From NCBI GenBank assembly GCA_004293285.1, contig RDYF01000024.1:1-43467 (forward strand): DNA of 43,467 nt, written 5' to 3'. Shown here piece after piece: positions 16,559 through 25,853 of this stretch. The notes beneath the pieces were generated by a model. That model saw nothing but the letters and a program-made list of their open reading frames with translations. It was not told the origin of the DNA and searched no databases. This DNA is from Verrucomicrobiota bacterium (lineage in GTDB: Bacteria > Verrucomicrobiota > Verrucomicrobiia > Verrucomicrobiales > Akkermansiaceae). The translations under genes were made by a program, and so were the position numbers. Numbering within the stretch: the stretch's first letter is position 1; every line of letters begins with the position of its first letter.

Positions 16559-18373
16559 ATGCATTATGAAAAATCGACCTCGCTCCGAGGTCTCAGTTGG
16601 CGTGCCTTCGTGGCACGAAGTCTCATCGCGTTCAGCTCCCTAAGCTTGGCTCAGGCAGAAACGGATGCGAAAAAGGAATCGGAACTCGACCAAATCGTCG
16701 TCTCGGCGCTGCGCATTCCTCGCGATGCTCAGGATGTCGCATCTTATGTCCACGTTTTTGATCCCCGAGAATGGGAAAAACGCGGCATCACTCAGCTGCG
16801 ACAAGGCCTGAATGAATCTCCCGGGGTCATTGCTACTTCCACCGGCGGACAAACGGGCGCTTTGGGCTCGGTGTTCCTTCGCGGCACGAATACGGCTTAT
16901 TCGCAATTGGTCGTGGATGGCATGCGCTTGAGCGATTCCACCACGCAGCTCGGCAATATGCTCTCTGCCGCCCGAACCTTTGATCTCGACCGCGTCGAGG
17001 TCCTGCGAGGCGCTCAAGGCGCAGCCTACGGTGGAGAATCGATCGGCGGCGTGCTCTGGCTCGAGACCGCACGCGGCCGCGGCGCGCCCAAAGGCACGCT
17101 GTTTGTCGAGGCTGGCTCGTTCGATAGCTACCAAACGTCGGCCCGACACCAAGGTGAGCTCGGCGGACTGTCGTATTTCCTCTCAGGTTCCTACGAGGAA
17201 ACGCAAAACGATGCCCCTAACCAAGACTTCCATCAAGGCAGCATGGCCCTGCGCTTGGAGCAATCGCTGAACGCCGACTGGCAATTGGGCATGACGTTTC
17301 GCGGAGTCGATGCGTTTTTCAACAATCTCGGAAATTCCGATGATCGGGTCGATGCTTCATTGGTCACCGCTTATCTGAATGGCAAGCTTCGCGAGAACTG
17401 GAAAACCTACTTGTTGGCGGGCTACCATCAGGAATTTTACGACAGCGACTCGACCTTCGGCAATTACGGCTCGGATATGCGTGCCACGAGTTTGGTGAAT
17501 GATCACGAAATCGCCCTAACCGATTCCCTAACAGTCCTCGGCGGCGTGTTTGCTCATCGCAGCGATTTCGTGAATACCATCGGCACCGATGCCGCCCGCG
17601 ATCGCTACGGCCTTCACCTCGGTGTGGAATGGCAAAGCCACGAAGCATGGAGACATTACGCCGCGATGCGCTGGGAAGACTACGACGCCTATGGCCAGGA
17701 AACCACTTGGCGCATCGGCTCTGCCTACGAATTCCGCCCCACCAAAACGACTTTTCGCAGTGGCTTGGGCTCGTCATTTCGTGCACCCAGTTACCTCGAT
17801 CTTTTCGGCTCTTCGTTCGGCGCCGGAAATCCCGATTTGCGCGCCGAATCGTCGGTCGGATGGGATTTTGGCTTCGAACAAGTGATCGCAAATGATCACC
17901 GCGTTCAGGTCGTTGCTTTTCAAAATCACATCGATGATCGGATCGACTCTTTTGCCAAACCTCGACCGCGCAATCTCGATCAAGACACCCGCACGGAAGG
18001 AGTTGAACTCGCCTGGGAAGGCTCGTTTTTCGCAGAAGCGTGGCGTTATCGACTCGCCTACACACGGCTCCTGCGCAGCTTGAGCGACCAGCCCGAACAC
18101 TCGGTCAATGCCGCTATCGATTGGCAAGCTACCGAAAAACTGCTCCTAGGCGTCGGACTGCAATCCCTTTCCTCGCACTCGTGGGGAGGTTCAGCCCTCG
18201 ATGGCTACGTGATTGGCCGACTCCACGCCAGTTACCAACTTCGTTCGGACCTGCGCCTGCACGCCCGCTGTGAGAACATTGCCAATGAATCCTACCTGCT
18301 CTCCCAGTTCTTTGGCACGCCAATTGCCGGAGCAGGCACAGGAGTCTTTGGCGGACTGACTTGGGATTGGTAG
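16559..18373 (+). CDS. btuB: TonB-dependent outer-membrane receptor, BtuB-like (cobalamin uptake)
   Basis: The product has 604 residues from the ATG at 16559, just after the cobalamin riboswitch; the frame extends back to 16406 but that part is riboswitch. A signal peptide ends near LAQA. The TonB-box-like ELDQIVVSAL follows, then a plug domain (RQGLNESPGVIATSTGGQTG, FLRGTNTAYSQLVVDGMRL, RVEVLRGAQGAAYGGESIGGVL) and a beta-barrel ending in GGLTWDW with a terminal aromatic residue. It probably imports vitamin B12 or precursors, powered by ExbB/ExbD/TonB encoded at 22249-24091. Substrate comes from the riboswitch; the barrel alone would not show it. Confidence 0.9.
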   Translation: MHYEKSTSLRGLSWRAFVARSLIAFSSLSLAQAETDAKKESELDQIVVSALRIPRDAQDVASYVHVFDPREWEKRGITQLRQGLNESPGVIATSTGGQTGALGSVFLRGTNTAYSQLVVDGMRLSDSTTQLGNMLSAARTFDLDRVEVLRGAQGAAYGGESIGGVLWLETARGRGAPKGTLFVEAGSFDSYQTSARHQGELGGLSYFLSGSYEETQNDAPNQDFHQGSMALRLEQSLNADWQLGMTFRGVDAFFNNLGNSDDRVDASLVTAYLNGKLRENWKTYLLAGYHQEFYDSDSTFGNYGSDMRATSLVNDHEIALTDSLTVLGGVFAHRSDFVNTIGTDAARDRYGLHLGVEWQSHEAWRHYAAMRWEDYDAYGQETTWRIGSAYEFRPTKTTFRSGLGSSFRAPSYLDLFGSSFGAGNPDLRAESSVGWDFGFEQVIANDHRVQVVAFQNHIDDRIDSFAKPRPRNLDQDTRTEGVELAWEGSFFAEAWRYRLAYTRLLRSLSDQPEHSVNAAIDWQATEKLLLGVGLQSLSSHSWGGSALDGYVIGRLHASYQLRSDLRLHARCENIANESYLLSQFFGTPIAGAGTGVFGGLTWDW

Positions 18374-18439
18374 TTTCCGTGCTGTCATTCTTTTTTGATG
18401 CATGATGCTAGGCATCCTGCTAGAGTGAGGCATCGTTCG

Positions 18440-19225
18440 ATGACTGAACTCTCTTCTCCCCAAGCGCCCATGCCGTCGCTTCATGAGCCGCGGCACCGGC
18501 GCTTGTTTCACTCGTTTTTGGATTTCCTGTATCCCCCCTCTTGCGAGTTGTGCCAATGCCCCCTGAGCTCGGGTCGACACCTTTGCGAATCGTGTCGAGC
18601 ATCCCTCCCCCGCATTCGAGCACCGTTTTGTGATCATTGTGGTGAAATGTTCGATGGCAACATCAGCTCCTCATTTGTTTGCCCGAATTGCCAATCACTG
18701 AGCTACCAATTCCGCTTCGCGCGACCCGTGCTCGATTGCTCGGATTCCGCACGAGAACTAATCCACGGTCTGAAATATCAAAAAAACCTCTACCTCGCGC
18801 GGGAACTCGCCCGTTTTGCTGCCGAGGCCTTTGCTGATCCTCGACTGCGCCAGGCCATCGACGAACGCTGGACTCTCGTCCCCGTCCCGCTGCACCGATC
18901 TCGCGAACAACAGCGCTACTACAACCAGTCCCACGAAATCGCCCGACACCTCGGCGCTTTTCTCCAGCTTCCCGTGGTTCGCGCGCTCGAGCGAGTCCGC
19001 GCCACGCCGACGCAAACGCGACTCTCTCGACGCCAGCGACTGAAGAACTTGCAGGGCGCCATAGCCTTGACCCGACAAGGAAAAGCCCTCCATCCCGAGA
19101 AAACTCGTGGGATTATCCTGATTGACGACGTCTTCACCACCGGTGCCACGGTCCAAGAATGCGCCAAAATCCTCTGCCAGAATCAGCATGAAAACGTTGT
19201 TGTCGTAACCGTCATGAGAGGCTAG
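18440..19225 (+). CDS. comF: ComF family phosphoribosyltransferase-like protein
   Basis: The product has 261 residues from the ATG at 18440. An N-terminal zinc-ribbon has CELCQCPL, CESC, CDHC and CPNC cysteine pairs. LVPVPLHRSREQQRYYNQS and the PRPP-loop IILIDDVFTTGAT are the family signatures. ComF proteins are linked to DNA uptake in competent bacteria, but many homologues have no proven role. An upstream in-frame ATG at 18395 would add 15 residues and is less likely. Confidence 0.88.
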   Translation: MTELSSPQAPMPSLHEPRHRRLFHSFLDFLYPPSCELCQCPLSSGRHLCESCRASLPRIRAPFCDHCGEMFDGNISSSFVCPNCQSLSYQFRFARPVLDCSDSARELIHGLKYQKNLYLARELARFAAEAFADPRLRQAIDERWTLVPVPLHRSREQQRYYNQSHEIARHLGAFLQLPVVRALERVRATPTQTRLSRRQRLKNLQGAIALTRQGKALHPEKTRGIILIDDVFTTGATVQECAKILCQNQHENVVVVTVMRG

Positions 19226-19275
19226 AATCGCGCGTCTTCGCCTCTCCGGCCTGCGCCATTCAACTACAGCTCACC

Positions 19276-20118
19276 ATGGGAATTTTCGATCGTCCACGCC
19301 TTCGTCCACAAGAAAAACTCGATGACATGCCCGAGGGCATGTGGACGAAGTGTCCTTCTTGCGAGGCCATGCTGCATCAATTGGATCTGAAGCAAAACCT
19401 CAACGTCTGCCCATCTTGCGGCCACCATTTTCTGCTCGGATCGCGCGAACGCATCGCCAATTTGGCCGATGAAGGCAGCTTTGAAGAAATCGATACCGAC
19501 CTGATCTCTGCGAATCCTCTTGGCTTTGCCAAGTATCCCGAAAAAATCGAACAACAACGCAAGGTTTCGGAATTGAATGACGCGGTCGTTACCGGTCGTC
19601 TTTCGATCGAAGGGAAACCCGCTGTCATCGCCGTGATGGATTTCAAATTCTTCGCCGGTTCGATGGGTTCTGTTGTCGGCGAAAAAATCACCCGTGCCAT
19701 TGAACTCGCTACCGCCGAGCAACGTGGCATGATCATCATCTCCGCCTCTTCCGGAGCTCGCATGCAGGAAGGCATGCTCTCGCTGATGCAAATGGCGAAG
19801 ACCTGCGGCGCTCTCGCTCTCCATGGCGAAATGGGACTTCCCTACATTTCGGTCATGACTCACCCCACCACTGGCGGTGTTACAGCTTCTTTTGCGACCA
19901 TTGGCGACATCAATCTTGCCGAACCAAAGTGCATGATCGGCTTTGCAGGCCCTCGTGTGGTGAAGGAAACGACTCACCAAAATCTCCCTCCAGGATTCCA
20001 AACCGCCGAATTCATGCTGGAGCACGGCCTGATCGACGGGATTGTCGCCCGCAAGGACCTGCGCCACAAACTTGGCACGCTTCTCGGTTACCTGCTGACT
20101 TCTTCCCCACGCCCATGA
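19276..20118 (+). CDS. accD: Acetyl-CoA carboxylase, carboxyltransferase beta subunit
   Basis: The product has 280 residues, normal for AccD. The N-terminal zinc finger has Cys26, Cys29, Cys45 and Cys48 (CPSC..., CPSCGHHF). The carboxyltransferase core is clear: MDFKFFAGSMGSVVGEKI, SSGARMQEGMLSLMQMAKT, SVMTHPTTGGVTASFA, GFAGPRVV. With AccA it transfers carboxyl from biotin-BCCP to acetyl-CoA, the first step of fatty-acid synthesis. The stop overlaps the folC start by ATGA, the common accD-folC arrangement. Confidence 0.96.
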   Translation: MGIFDRPRLRPQEKLDDMPEGMWTKCPSCEAMLHQLDLKQNLNVCPSCGHHFLLGSRERIANLADEGSFEEIDTDLISANPLGFAKYPEKIEQQRKVSELNDAVVTGRLSIEGKPAVIAVMDFKFFAGSMGSVVGEKITRAIELATAEQRGMIIISASSGARMQEGMLSLMQMAKTCGALALHGEMGLPYISVMTHPTTGGVTASFATIGDINLAEPKCMIGFAGPRVVKETTHQNLPPGFQTAEFMLEHGLIDGIVARKDLRHKLGTLLGYLLTSSPRP

Positions 20119-21335
20119 CTTACCCAGAGGCGATCCAGTGGTTGTTTTCCACACAACTGTTTGGCATCAAGCTTGGCCTAGAAGGACCGCGCGAATTGCT
20201 GCGGCAGTATTTGGCTTTTCCTGCCAGCGGCGTCAAGGTGATCCATGTCGCCGGAACGAATGGCAAAGGATCGACCTGCGCGTTGATCGACTCGGTGGCA
20301 CGCGCCTCGGGCATCCGCACGGGACTTTTTACCTCGCCCCATCTCATCGATTACCGCGAACGCATTAAGGTCGCTGGGGTCGATATCTCGGAGGATGATT
20401 GCTTGCGCCACTTGATCGCCCTGCGTTCGCTTTGTGAATCGCTGGAAACTCATCCGACCTTCTTTGAAATCACGCTCGCCCTGGCCATGCGCTATTTCGC
20501 CGAAAAAAATTGCGAGTTGATTGTCCTCGAAACCGGAATGGGTGGTCGACTCGATGCCACCACAGCGGTCCCCGCTGATGTCGCGGTGATTACTCCCATT
20601 GGACTGGATCACATGCAGTGGCTCGGCGACACCATCGCCGCCATCGCGGCCGAAAAAGCTGGGATCATTTGCGAAGGGAAGCCGGTGATTTCCTCGCCTC
20701 AGCACCCCGATGCCGCCCGCGTGATTGAACAACACGCCAATGAGCGTCGAGCCAAGTTGACTGTCGTCAGCGAGCCACTACTGGGATACTCGCTTTCTCT
20801 GATCGGCTCCCATCAACCATGGAATGCCGCCCTCGCACTGGCCTCACTGCACGCCGCAGGCTACACTTTGCGATACGATGCCGTCAGCTACGGACTCGCC
20901 CACACGCACTGGCCCGGTCGCTTTGAAAAGGTCGCGTCGCCATCACATACCATCGTTCTCGATGGAGCTCACAATCCCCACGCTGCCGCAGTTTTGCAGG
21001 AAACTTGGCACCAACAATTTCCTCAACAAAAAGCGACACTGCTGTTTTCTGCGGTCGCTTCGAAAGATGTTTCGGGAGTTCTCGACCTTCTCGCACCTCT
21101 CGCTGAACGCATTTTGCTGTGCCCCGTTGATAGCCCGCGCGCCCTCGACGAAGAGTCGCTCAGGTCCGCTTTGCCTGCTCACGCGCCACAGACCACATGG
21201 CATCCAAACTTCGCCCAAGCCCTCGCCCAAGCGCGTGAATTCGATGCACCGATTCTCATCGCTGGCAGTCTCTATCTGGTAGGTCAAGCACGGGCTCACT
21301 TGCAAGGCACAGCATTTCATGCGACCAGCCAGTAA
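20115..21335 (+). CDS. folC: Folylpolyglutamate synthase / dihydrofolate synthase
   Basis: The product has 406 residues from the ATG at 20115, coupled to accD by ATGA; a longer frame from 19929 lies inside accD. HVAGTNGKGST (44-54) is the ATP-binding loop. LFTSPHLIDYRERI, ETGMGGRLDATT, ITPIGLDHMQWLG, and VLDGAHNPHA are family motifs of the Mur-ligase-like enzymes that add glutamate to folates in the cytoplasm. Length and motif order are normal. Confidence 0.95.
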   Translation: MTYPEAIQWLFSTQLFGIKLGLEGPRELLRQYLAFPASGVKVIHVAGTNGKGSTCALIDSVARASGIRTGLFTSPHLIDYRERIKVAGVDISEDDCLRHLIALRSLCESLETHPTFFEITLALAMRYFAEKNCELIVLETGMGGRLDATTAVPADVAVITPIGLDHMQWLGDTIAAIAAEKAGIICEGKPVISSPQHPDAARVIEQHANERRAKLTVVSEPLLGYSLSLIGSHQPWNAALALASLHAAGYTLRYDAVSYGLAHTHWPGRFEKVASPSHTIVLDGAHNPHAAAVLQETWHQQFPQQKATLLFSAVASKDVSGVLDLLAPLAERILLCPVDSPRALDEESLRSALPAHAPQTTWHPNFAQALAQAREFDAPILIAGSLYLVGQARAHLQGTAFHATSQ

Positions 21336-21398
21336 TCTCGTGTCAGTTCTGCTTGCGCCGCCGCCATTCTCGACTATCTTCTGCCACAACTTTTTACC

Positions 21399-21770
21399 AT
21401 GAGCGAATCGACCCCAAAAATCACTGCCTACCTGAAAACCTTCTGTGGCTGGAGCGAAGGTGTCCGCGCCGTAATGCGCAAGTACCAGCTGCCTTTTGAA
21501 GAAAAGGATATCATCAAAAATCCCGCATTCCGCTGGGAGATGGAAAGCAAGAGCGGACAACCGCTATCACCTTGCGTAGAGATCAACGGCCACATGCTGG
21601 CAGATGTCTCCGGTGCGGAAGTGGAAACATGGATGATTGCCCAAGGCCTCGTTCAAGCCATCGATGCCGAAGCCGATGCCCCCACCAACTCCGCATGCAG
21701 CGATGAACAACACGCCGCCATGGCGCGCGGCGAGTTCCCGCAGCCGAGCAAAATCAAGTTTCTCGACTAA
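21399..21770 (+). CDS. Monothiol glutaredoxin-like protein
   Basis: The product has 123 residues with a glutaredoxin fold: ITAYLKTFCGWS near the start, with active site Cys16-Gly-Trp-Ser19, so a single catalytic cysteine. The PCVEINGHMLADVSGAEVETWM part supplies the cis-Pro region (LSPCVEI) and the glycine turn. A C-terminal extension of about 35 residues carries no recognised motif. Role is probably redox or iron-sulfur handling in the cytoplasm. It follows folC after 63 bp. Confidence 0.82.
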   Translation: MSESTPKITAYLKTFCGWSEGVRAVMRKYQLPFEEKDIIKNPAFRWEMESKSGQPLSPCVEINGHMLADVSGAEVETWMIAQGLVQAIDAEADAPTNSACSDEQHAAMARGEFPQPSKIKFLD

Positions 21771-21790
21771 TCCAACAGATCTCAGCGGGC

Positions 21791-22252
21791 TCACTGAGCC
21801 CCTGCTTTCTTCAGCTGGGCGATCGCTTCGTCCAGCTTTTTTCGCATCTGCACCAAGGCTTGATTGCGCTCGAGCAATGCCTGATCACGCTCTTTGAGAG
21901 CTTTTTCCCATGCGACGGATTGCTTTTTGCATGCTTCCACCTGCTGCATCAGGGCATCGCGCTCCGCCTGTAAGCGCTGAAGGTCCCCTTCATAATTTTT
22001 CTTCGCCAAAGAGGCTTGGTCTGCCGCGACTTGCGTGTCCATCAGCGATTTTTTGAGCTCTTGCAAATCGGCCTCAAATGACTCGGCTCGGCGAGTCGCT
22101 TCGTCTCGCTGCTCACTCAACTCGTTGTTCTGACGAGATAAGGCGAGAAAGGCATCACGACGATTCTCACCCTGCCACCACTGCACGGCGACGATCACCA
22201 GCAGCACAGCGCAGCCCACAGCATTGATCAAAGGAATCTTGCTTGTTTTCAT
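21791..22252 (-). CDS. Membrane-anchored coiled-coil protein of the exbD operon
   Basis: The product has 153 residues: one N-terminal membrane segment (IPLINAVGCAVLLVIVAVQWW) followed by a long Glu/Gln/Lys/Leu-rich coiled coil (~25-150). No enzyme motif is present. It overlaps exbD by ATGA, so it is co-translated with the energy-transducing genes and may be a periplasmic helper of that complex (inference). Confidence 0.75.
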   Translation of the reverse strand: MKTSKIPLINAVGCAVLLVIVAVQWWQGENRRDAFLALSRQNNELSEQRDEATRRAESFEADLQELKKSLMDTQVAADQASLAKKNYEGDLQRLQAERDALMQQVEACKKQSVAWEKALKERDQALLERNQALVQMRKKLDEAIAQLKKAGAQ

Positions 22253-22674
22253 GGCTTGGGGGTCTTGCTTTCAAAACTCACTTTTTCAATGCCCGCCGCA
22301 CGCACGGCATCGAGCAAGCGCATCACCTGCTGGTGCTTGGCTTCCGCGTCGGCAGCAATGAGCACGGTGAGCCCCTCTCGATTTTCCAAAGCGGCGAGAC
22401 GCTCGGTCACTTCTGTCGGCGTAAGAATCTCGTCTTTTAAGGTAATCACGCCCTGCTGATTCATCGCAAAATGATAGGGCGGCGCCGATTTCTCTGAGAG
22501 CGCCGCTTGCGCGTCAGGAAGATCAATCGGCACACGACTCAACTGTGTCATGCTCAAGCTCACCAACATGAAGCTGGCCAACAAAAAGAACATGATGTCG
22601 ATCAAGGGCACGATCTCAATCCGCGCCTCTTCATGACCATCGTGATCGGAATTGCTAGAAAGTTTGACCGCCAT
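22249..22674 (-). CDS. exbD: ExbD/TolR-family biopolymer transport protein
   Basis: The product has 141 residues. After a short cytoplasmic segment the single membrane helix begins IEIVPLIDIMFFLLASFMLV, with the Asp essential for proton use in this family (IDIMF). The C-terminal periplasmic domain follows (VLIAADAEAKHQQVMRLLDAV). ExbD with ExbB couples proton flow to TonB. It starts 5 nt after the exbB stop. Confidence 0.93.
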   Translation of the reverse strand: MAVKLSSNSDHDGHEEARIEIVPLIDIMFFLLASFMLVSLSMTQLSRVPIDLPDAQAALSEKSAPPYHFAMNQQGVITLKDEILTPTEVTERLAALENREGLTVLIAADAEAKHQQVMRLLDAVRAAGIEKVSFESKTPKP

Positions 22675-22679
22675 GGAGT

Positions 22680-23342
22680 TTAGCTTTTGGGTGCTCTGAA
22701 ATCGCTCCAGTCATGACCATGCGCCTTCGCATTTCCTGCCAGCAACTCGCAGTGATTGATCCAATGTTCGAGCTTTCCTCGCAATAAGGAAGTTTTCTTG
22801 CGGAAAAAATTGAAGGGAATCAAACACAAAATCGCAATGCACAAACCCGCCGCCGTCGCAATCAAGGCCTCGGCAATGCCTCCTGAAACTTTGGTGACTG
22901 CCAACTGGTCGTTGCCAACAAAATTAAAAGAATCCATGATGCCCACCACGGTCCCAAGCAAGCCCATCAATGGACCCAGAGTAATGACTGTGCTTAAAAC
23001 CCACAACCGAGATTCGGATTTTTCTAACAAATTGCTCGCATGCAACTGCATGGCTGCTAAAGGCGAGGTTGTGGAGTGCGATAAACCGTCGCGCAGATTT
23101 TCGAGATAAGGATCGGCTTGCTGTGCGACCACTCCCCAGGCTTGGTCAAATTCACCTCGACCCAGCGCTTCTCTCGCTTGCTCTTGCAATTCGGCCTGAT
23201 GAGCACGATGAAACCGCGTCCACCAAATGACCCGATCGGCAATCACACAGACTGCCATAAAAAGCAGCACTAAGATCGGCCACATAATCGGACCACCTTT
23301 GATGAAATACTCTACTACCACATTTGCGAGAATCATAATCAT
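22680..23342 (-). CDS. exbB: ExbB/TolQ-family (MotA-like) proton channel protein
   Basis: The product has 220 residues with three membrane segments: ~13-32 (IMWPILVLLFMAVCVIADRV), ~115-140 (GPLMGLLGTVVGIMDSFNFV) and ~155-178 (GIAEALIATAAGLCIAILCL). The GLLGTVVGI and ALIATAAGL motifs are characteristic. It powers TonB-dependent import together with ExbD. The start overlaps the tonB stop by ATGA. Confidence 0.94.
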   Translation of the reverse strand: MIMILANVVVEYFIKGGPIMWPILVLLFMAVCVIADRVIWWTRFHRAHQAELQEQAREALGRGEFDQAWGVVAQQADPYLENLRDGLSHSTTSPLAAMQLHASNLLEKSESRLWVLSTVITLGPLMGLLGTVVGIMDSFNFVGNDQLAVTKVSGGIAEALIATAAGLCIAILCLIPFNFFRKKTSLLRGKLEHWINHCELLAGNAKAHGHDWSDFRAPKS

Positions 23343-24091
23343 GCTTTGAGTTGAAAGACAATCGGAATGCGAAAACGACGCGCTTCTCCGACAGGAAATT
23401 TCCAGCGACTCCGAATCGTCGATAGCGCTGACTGGTTGAGGGAATCATACGGACACGGGGTCTTGATCCAAGCATTAACCACGCGACCATCCGCCCCAAC
23501 AATGAATTCGACTACCACCGTACCCTGATGATTGCTGCGACGAGCAGAAATGGGATAGTGCGGCGCGGGCTGTTTCCCCGCCCCGCTGCCAAAGGACAAA
23601 TGGGTCGCCGAGGAAGGCGGGCCATCACCGCGCTTGGCATTTTTCGCTACACCTCGGTTCCCGGCTGGCACTTGTGTCTGCTGGCGGGGCTTGTTCGACG
23701 CCGCTACACGGGTCGCATTGGGCTTGATCACTTGCTCGGTCAACTGCGGAATCTCTGGCAGTTCTTCTACCTGCTCCATCTGTGGCATCGGCGGCGGCGG
23801 AGTCACCGAGTGATTGATCGGCACCCAATCTCCTTCGACGGCATTTTCTTCCGATGAAACCACAGAATCCGCGCCCGATGGAGCCTCAGCCGGAGCAATG
23901 TCTACCGTCGTGCTCACACTCAACGGCAAAGGCTTTTTGATCGCTGTCACCGTCCATTCTTGATCCACGGAAAATCCAATCACAGCTCCGACTCCTGCCG
24001 TAATCCAAGCGGCAAGGGTGGCAATGTTCAATGCATAGATGCTCTCTTTTGACATGGTGGCTGTGGCCATACTATTGAGATTGATTCTCAT
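23339..24091 (-). CDS. tonB: TonB-family energy transducer
   Basis: The product has up to 250 residues. An N-terminal membrane helix (ALNIATLAAWITAGVGAVIGF) is followed by a proline-rich periplasmic spacer (PPPPMPQMEQVEELPEIPQ) and a C-terminal TonB domain (PHYPISARRSNHQGTVVVEF, ending RIPIVFQLKA). Start may instead be the Met eight codons later. It would energise outer-membrane receptors such as the BtuB-like protein in this window. It lies 41 nt after the TPM-like gene. Confidence 0.92.
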   Translation of the reverse strand: MRINLNSMATATMSKESIYALNIATLAAWITAGVGAVIGFSVDQEWTVTAIKKPLPLSVSTTVDIAPAEAPSGADSVVSSEENAVEGDWVPINHSVTPPPPMPQMEQVEELPEIPQLTEQVIKPNATRVAASNKPRQQTQVPAGNRGVAKNAKRGDGPPSSATHLSFGSGAGKQPAPHYPISARRSNHQGTVVVEFIVGADGRVVNAWIKTPCPYDSLNQSALSTIRSRWKFPVGEARRFRIPIVFQLKA

Positions 24092-24132
24092 TAGCGCAAG
24101 CTAAAAGTGTAAATTTTTCCAAAAAATCATGC

Positions 24133-24918
24133 TTATTTCTCCCTAGTGGCGAACGAGTGGGAACTGATCAATCCCCCACCATGGCGGGCCTTTAGTCTGG
24201 GCTGAATCTCAGCGAGGGGAAAAAACCACTTTTTCTGCGCCATGAGGCGAAATTGCATGAGCAGAAACATCACAAATCCAAGAGAAAAAACCACTCCCAC
24301 GGTCAAACTCCACCGAGGCAATCCCCCATGTTCCACTTCTTCCTGATGAGCCCAAAGCTGCTCCAAGTGCTGAAGATAGTCGCGCGTAAACTCACTCAAC
24401 AAGGAAACGTCCAATCCGGATTGCTGCCCTCGCACCTTCATCCACTGGTCGATCCACTGAATCCACGCTTCTTCCGCCATCGCGTCGAAACGATTGGAAA
24501 CCAAATTCCCTTCCCCATCGCGGTAGGTCGGCGAGGTCTGCACCGCCAGCATGCGCGTATCGAAATCGTAAAAAATCACCATGCACGAATCTGTCTCGCA
24601 CCATTGAATTCGAGCCTGCTGACGCAAATTCTCAAACACCTCCGCAGATGGCGAGTTCATCAATACCAAGCAGGCTCGAATCCCGGTCTTTTGTGAAAAT
24701 TGCACCAATGCCGATGACACTTCGGATGCCTGATACAAATCAAAATATCGATTGCCCGCAGCAGCTTGATACAGCCCATTTGCTGGCGGTTGACTGGGTA
24801 AATTCACCATCGACGTCTGCGCCGCGATTGGTCCTAGCCCGCACAGGCAAAAGACCACCAGCTTCCGCGCCCGATGCACAGCGTTCCAAAACAAATCGAT
24901 CGAAAGTGATGCACTCAT
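24133..24918 (-). CDS. TPM-domain-like exported membrane protein
   Basis: The product has 261 residues. A signal-like N-terminus ends near AAQT. Residues ~55-190 resemble a TPM (TLP18.3/Psb32/MOLO-1) fold: FDLYQASEVSSALVQFSQKT, ACLVLMNSPSAEVF, MVIFYDFDTRMLAVQTS. A membrane segment lies at ~212-232, and a basic tail follows. The function of bacterial TPM proteins is largely unknown. It lies 3 nt after the calcium-motif protein gene, so it belongs to the same string as the giant surface protein. Confidence 0.6.
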   Translation of the reverse strand: MSASLSIDLFWNAVHRARKLVVFCLCGLGPIAAQTSMVNLPSQPPANGLYQAAAGNRYFDLYQASEVSSALVQFSQKTGIRACLVLMNSPSAEVFENLRQQARIQWCETDSCMVIFYDFDTRMLAVQTSPTYRDGEGNLVSNRFDAMAEEAWIQWIDQWMKVRGQQSGLDVSLLSEFTRDYLQHLEQLWAHQEEVEHGGLPRWSLTVGVVFSLGFVMFLLMQFRLMAQKKWFFPLAEIQPRLKARHGGGLISSHSFATREK

Positions 24919-24921
24919 GAG

Positions 24922-25809
24922 TTATGGGGAAGTAATTCTCACCCGCATAAACCTCTTGGCGTTCGCACCAATCGGCGCCGAATCACGCACTTCCAGCAAT
25001 CTCAAGCTGCTGACGACGGAGGTCATGCCAGTGCTTTGCCAAGTGCGCAAATCTTCGGACCATTGCACTTGAAAGTTTACTCCACTGGTCCAACCACGAT
25101 TGATCTTGGCAGTGAGATAGGATTGCCCTGAGTCGTTTCTCACCGCCACCACCTGGGAGGTCGAATTTCGATCTACCGGATTGCTGCCAAAAGCATATTC
25201 ATACCAGTTGCTCTGCCCGTCTCCATCGGCATCCTGATGCGGCCCCCGCACATCTGCTGGCAACAACAAGGCCGCCTCTTCTTCATAGGTCACCGTCGGA
25301 CCCGCATCATCAGTCACTAACTCACACTTCACGAGAGCTGATGTCGATACCGTTCCCGCAAGGACCTCATTGGACAAGCCAGGAGATACATCCAAAGGAA
25401 ACGATGGACCGATGCTTAAAGGCCAGCGCCAGTTGGAATTCCCCATAAGGCACCATTGACCGCTGCGATCAAAAATCCACAACCACACCCGATTTGTCGT
25501 CGTGAAGGGAGCATTGTTGTTGGTCAAAGTGACTGTTTCACTGAAAAATGAAGTGGTTGCATCATAAGCAACCCGCTTGATGCCCGTCCAGTTCGCTCGC
25601 CACTGGCTTCGATTCGCCGTGGTTGGGGTAAAGTTTTCTGCAAAAGCCCCTAGCTCGATGTAGGTCTCTTTCCCCAAGGGCTGGTTGTTATTTTTCACAT
25701 GTGACGCGCCACTAGCCGTGAAAAAATTCACTGCATTACCCCACGCGCCTCCCGCTAGCTGCAAGCAGGCTAGCAAGAAGAGTAGGTAGTGCCATGATGT
25801 TCGATGCAT
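24922..25809 (-). CDS. Exported protein with calcium-binding (type-3-like) motif
   Basis: The product has 295 residues from the ATG at 25807-25809, giving a clean signal peptide (MHRTSWHYLLFLLACLQLAG). Near residue 215 it has DADGDGQSNWYEYAFGSNP, a DxDxDG calcium-binding loop common in exported Verrucomicrobia proteins. The C-terminus (MRVRITSP) shows no PEP-CTERM tail. I do not recognise a family for the rest. The N-terminal region resembles that of the next upstream protein in layout (a fluorine-like FxxxGSFxxxFxPTT pattern), so the two may be diverged relatives. Confidence 0.75.
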   Translation of the reverse strand: MHRTSWHYLLFLLACLQLAGGAWGNAVNFFTASGASHVKNNNQPLGKETYIELGAFAENFTPTTANRSQWRANWTGIKRVAYDATTSFFSETVTLTNNNAPFTTTNRVWLWIFDRSGQWCLMGNSNWRWPLSIGPSFPLDVSPGLSNEVLAGTVSTSALVKCELVTDDAGPTVTYEEEAALLLPADVRGPHQDADGDGQSNWYEYAFGSNPVDRNSTSQVVAVRNDSGQSYLTAKINRGWTSGVNFQVQWSEDLRTWQSTGMTSVVSSLRLLEVRDSAPIGANAKRFMRVRITSP

Positions 25810-25834
25810 GAAAAAAACATTTTGGATCCACCCA

Positions 25835-25853
25835 GACCCCATCGGGTGGGGTT
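25835..25853. repeat. GC-rich hairpin, class II element copy 1
   Basis: Read on the minus strand this is AACCCCACCCGATGGGGTC, which folds by CCCC/GGGG pairing. It resembles the element at 35024-35045 (AACCCCACCC then ATCTGA then GGGGTC). It overlaps the stop codon of the PEP-CTERM gene and precedes the calcium-motif gene by about 25 bp. Confidence 0.45.
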
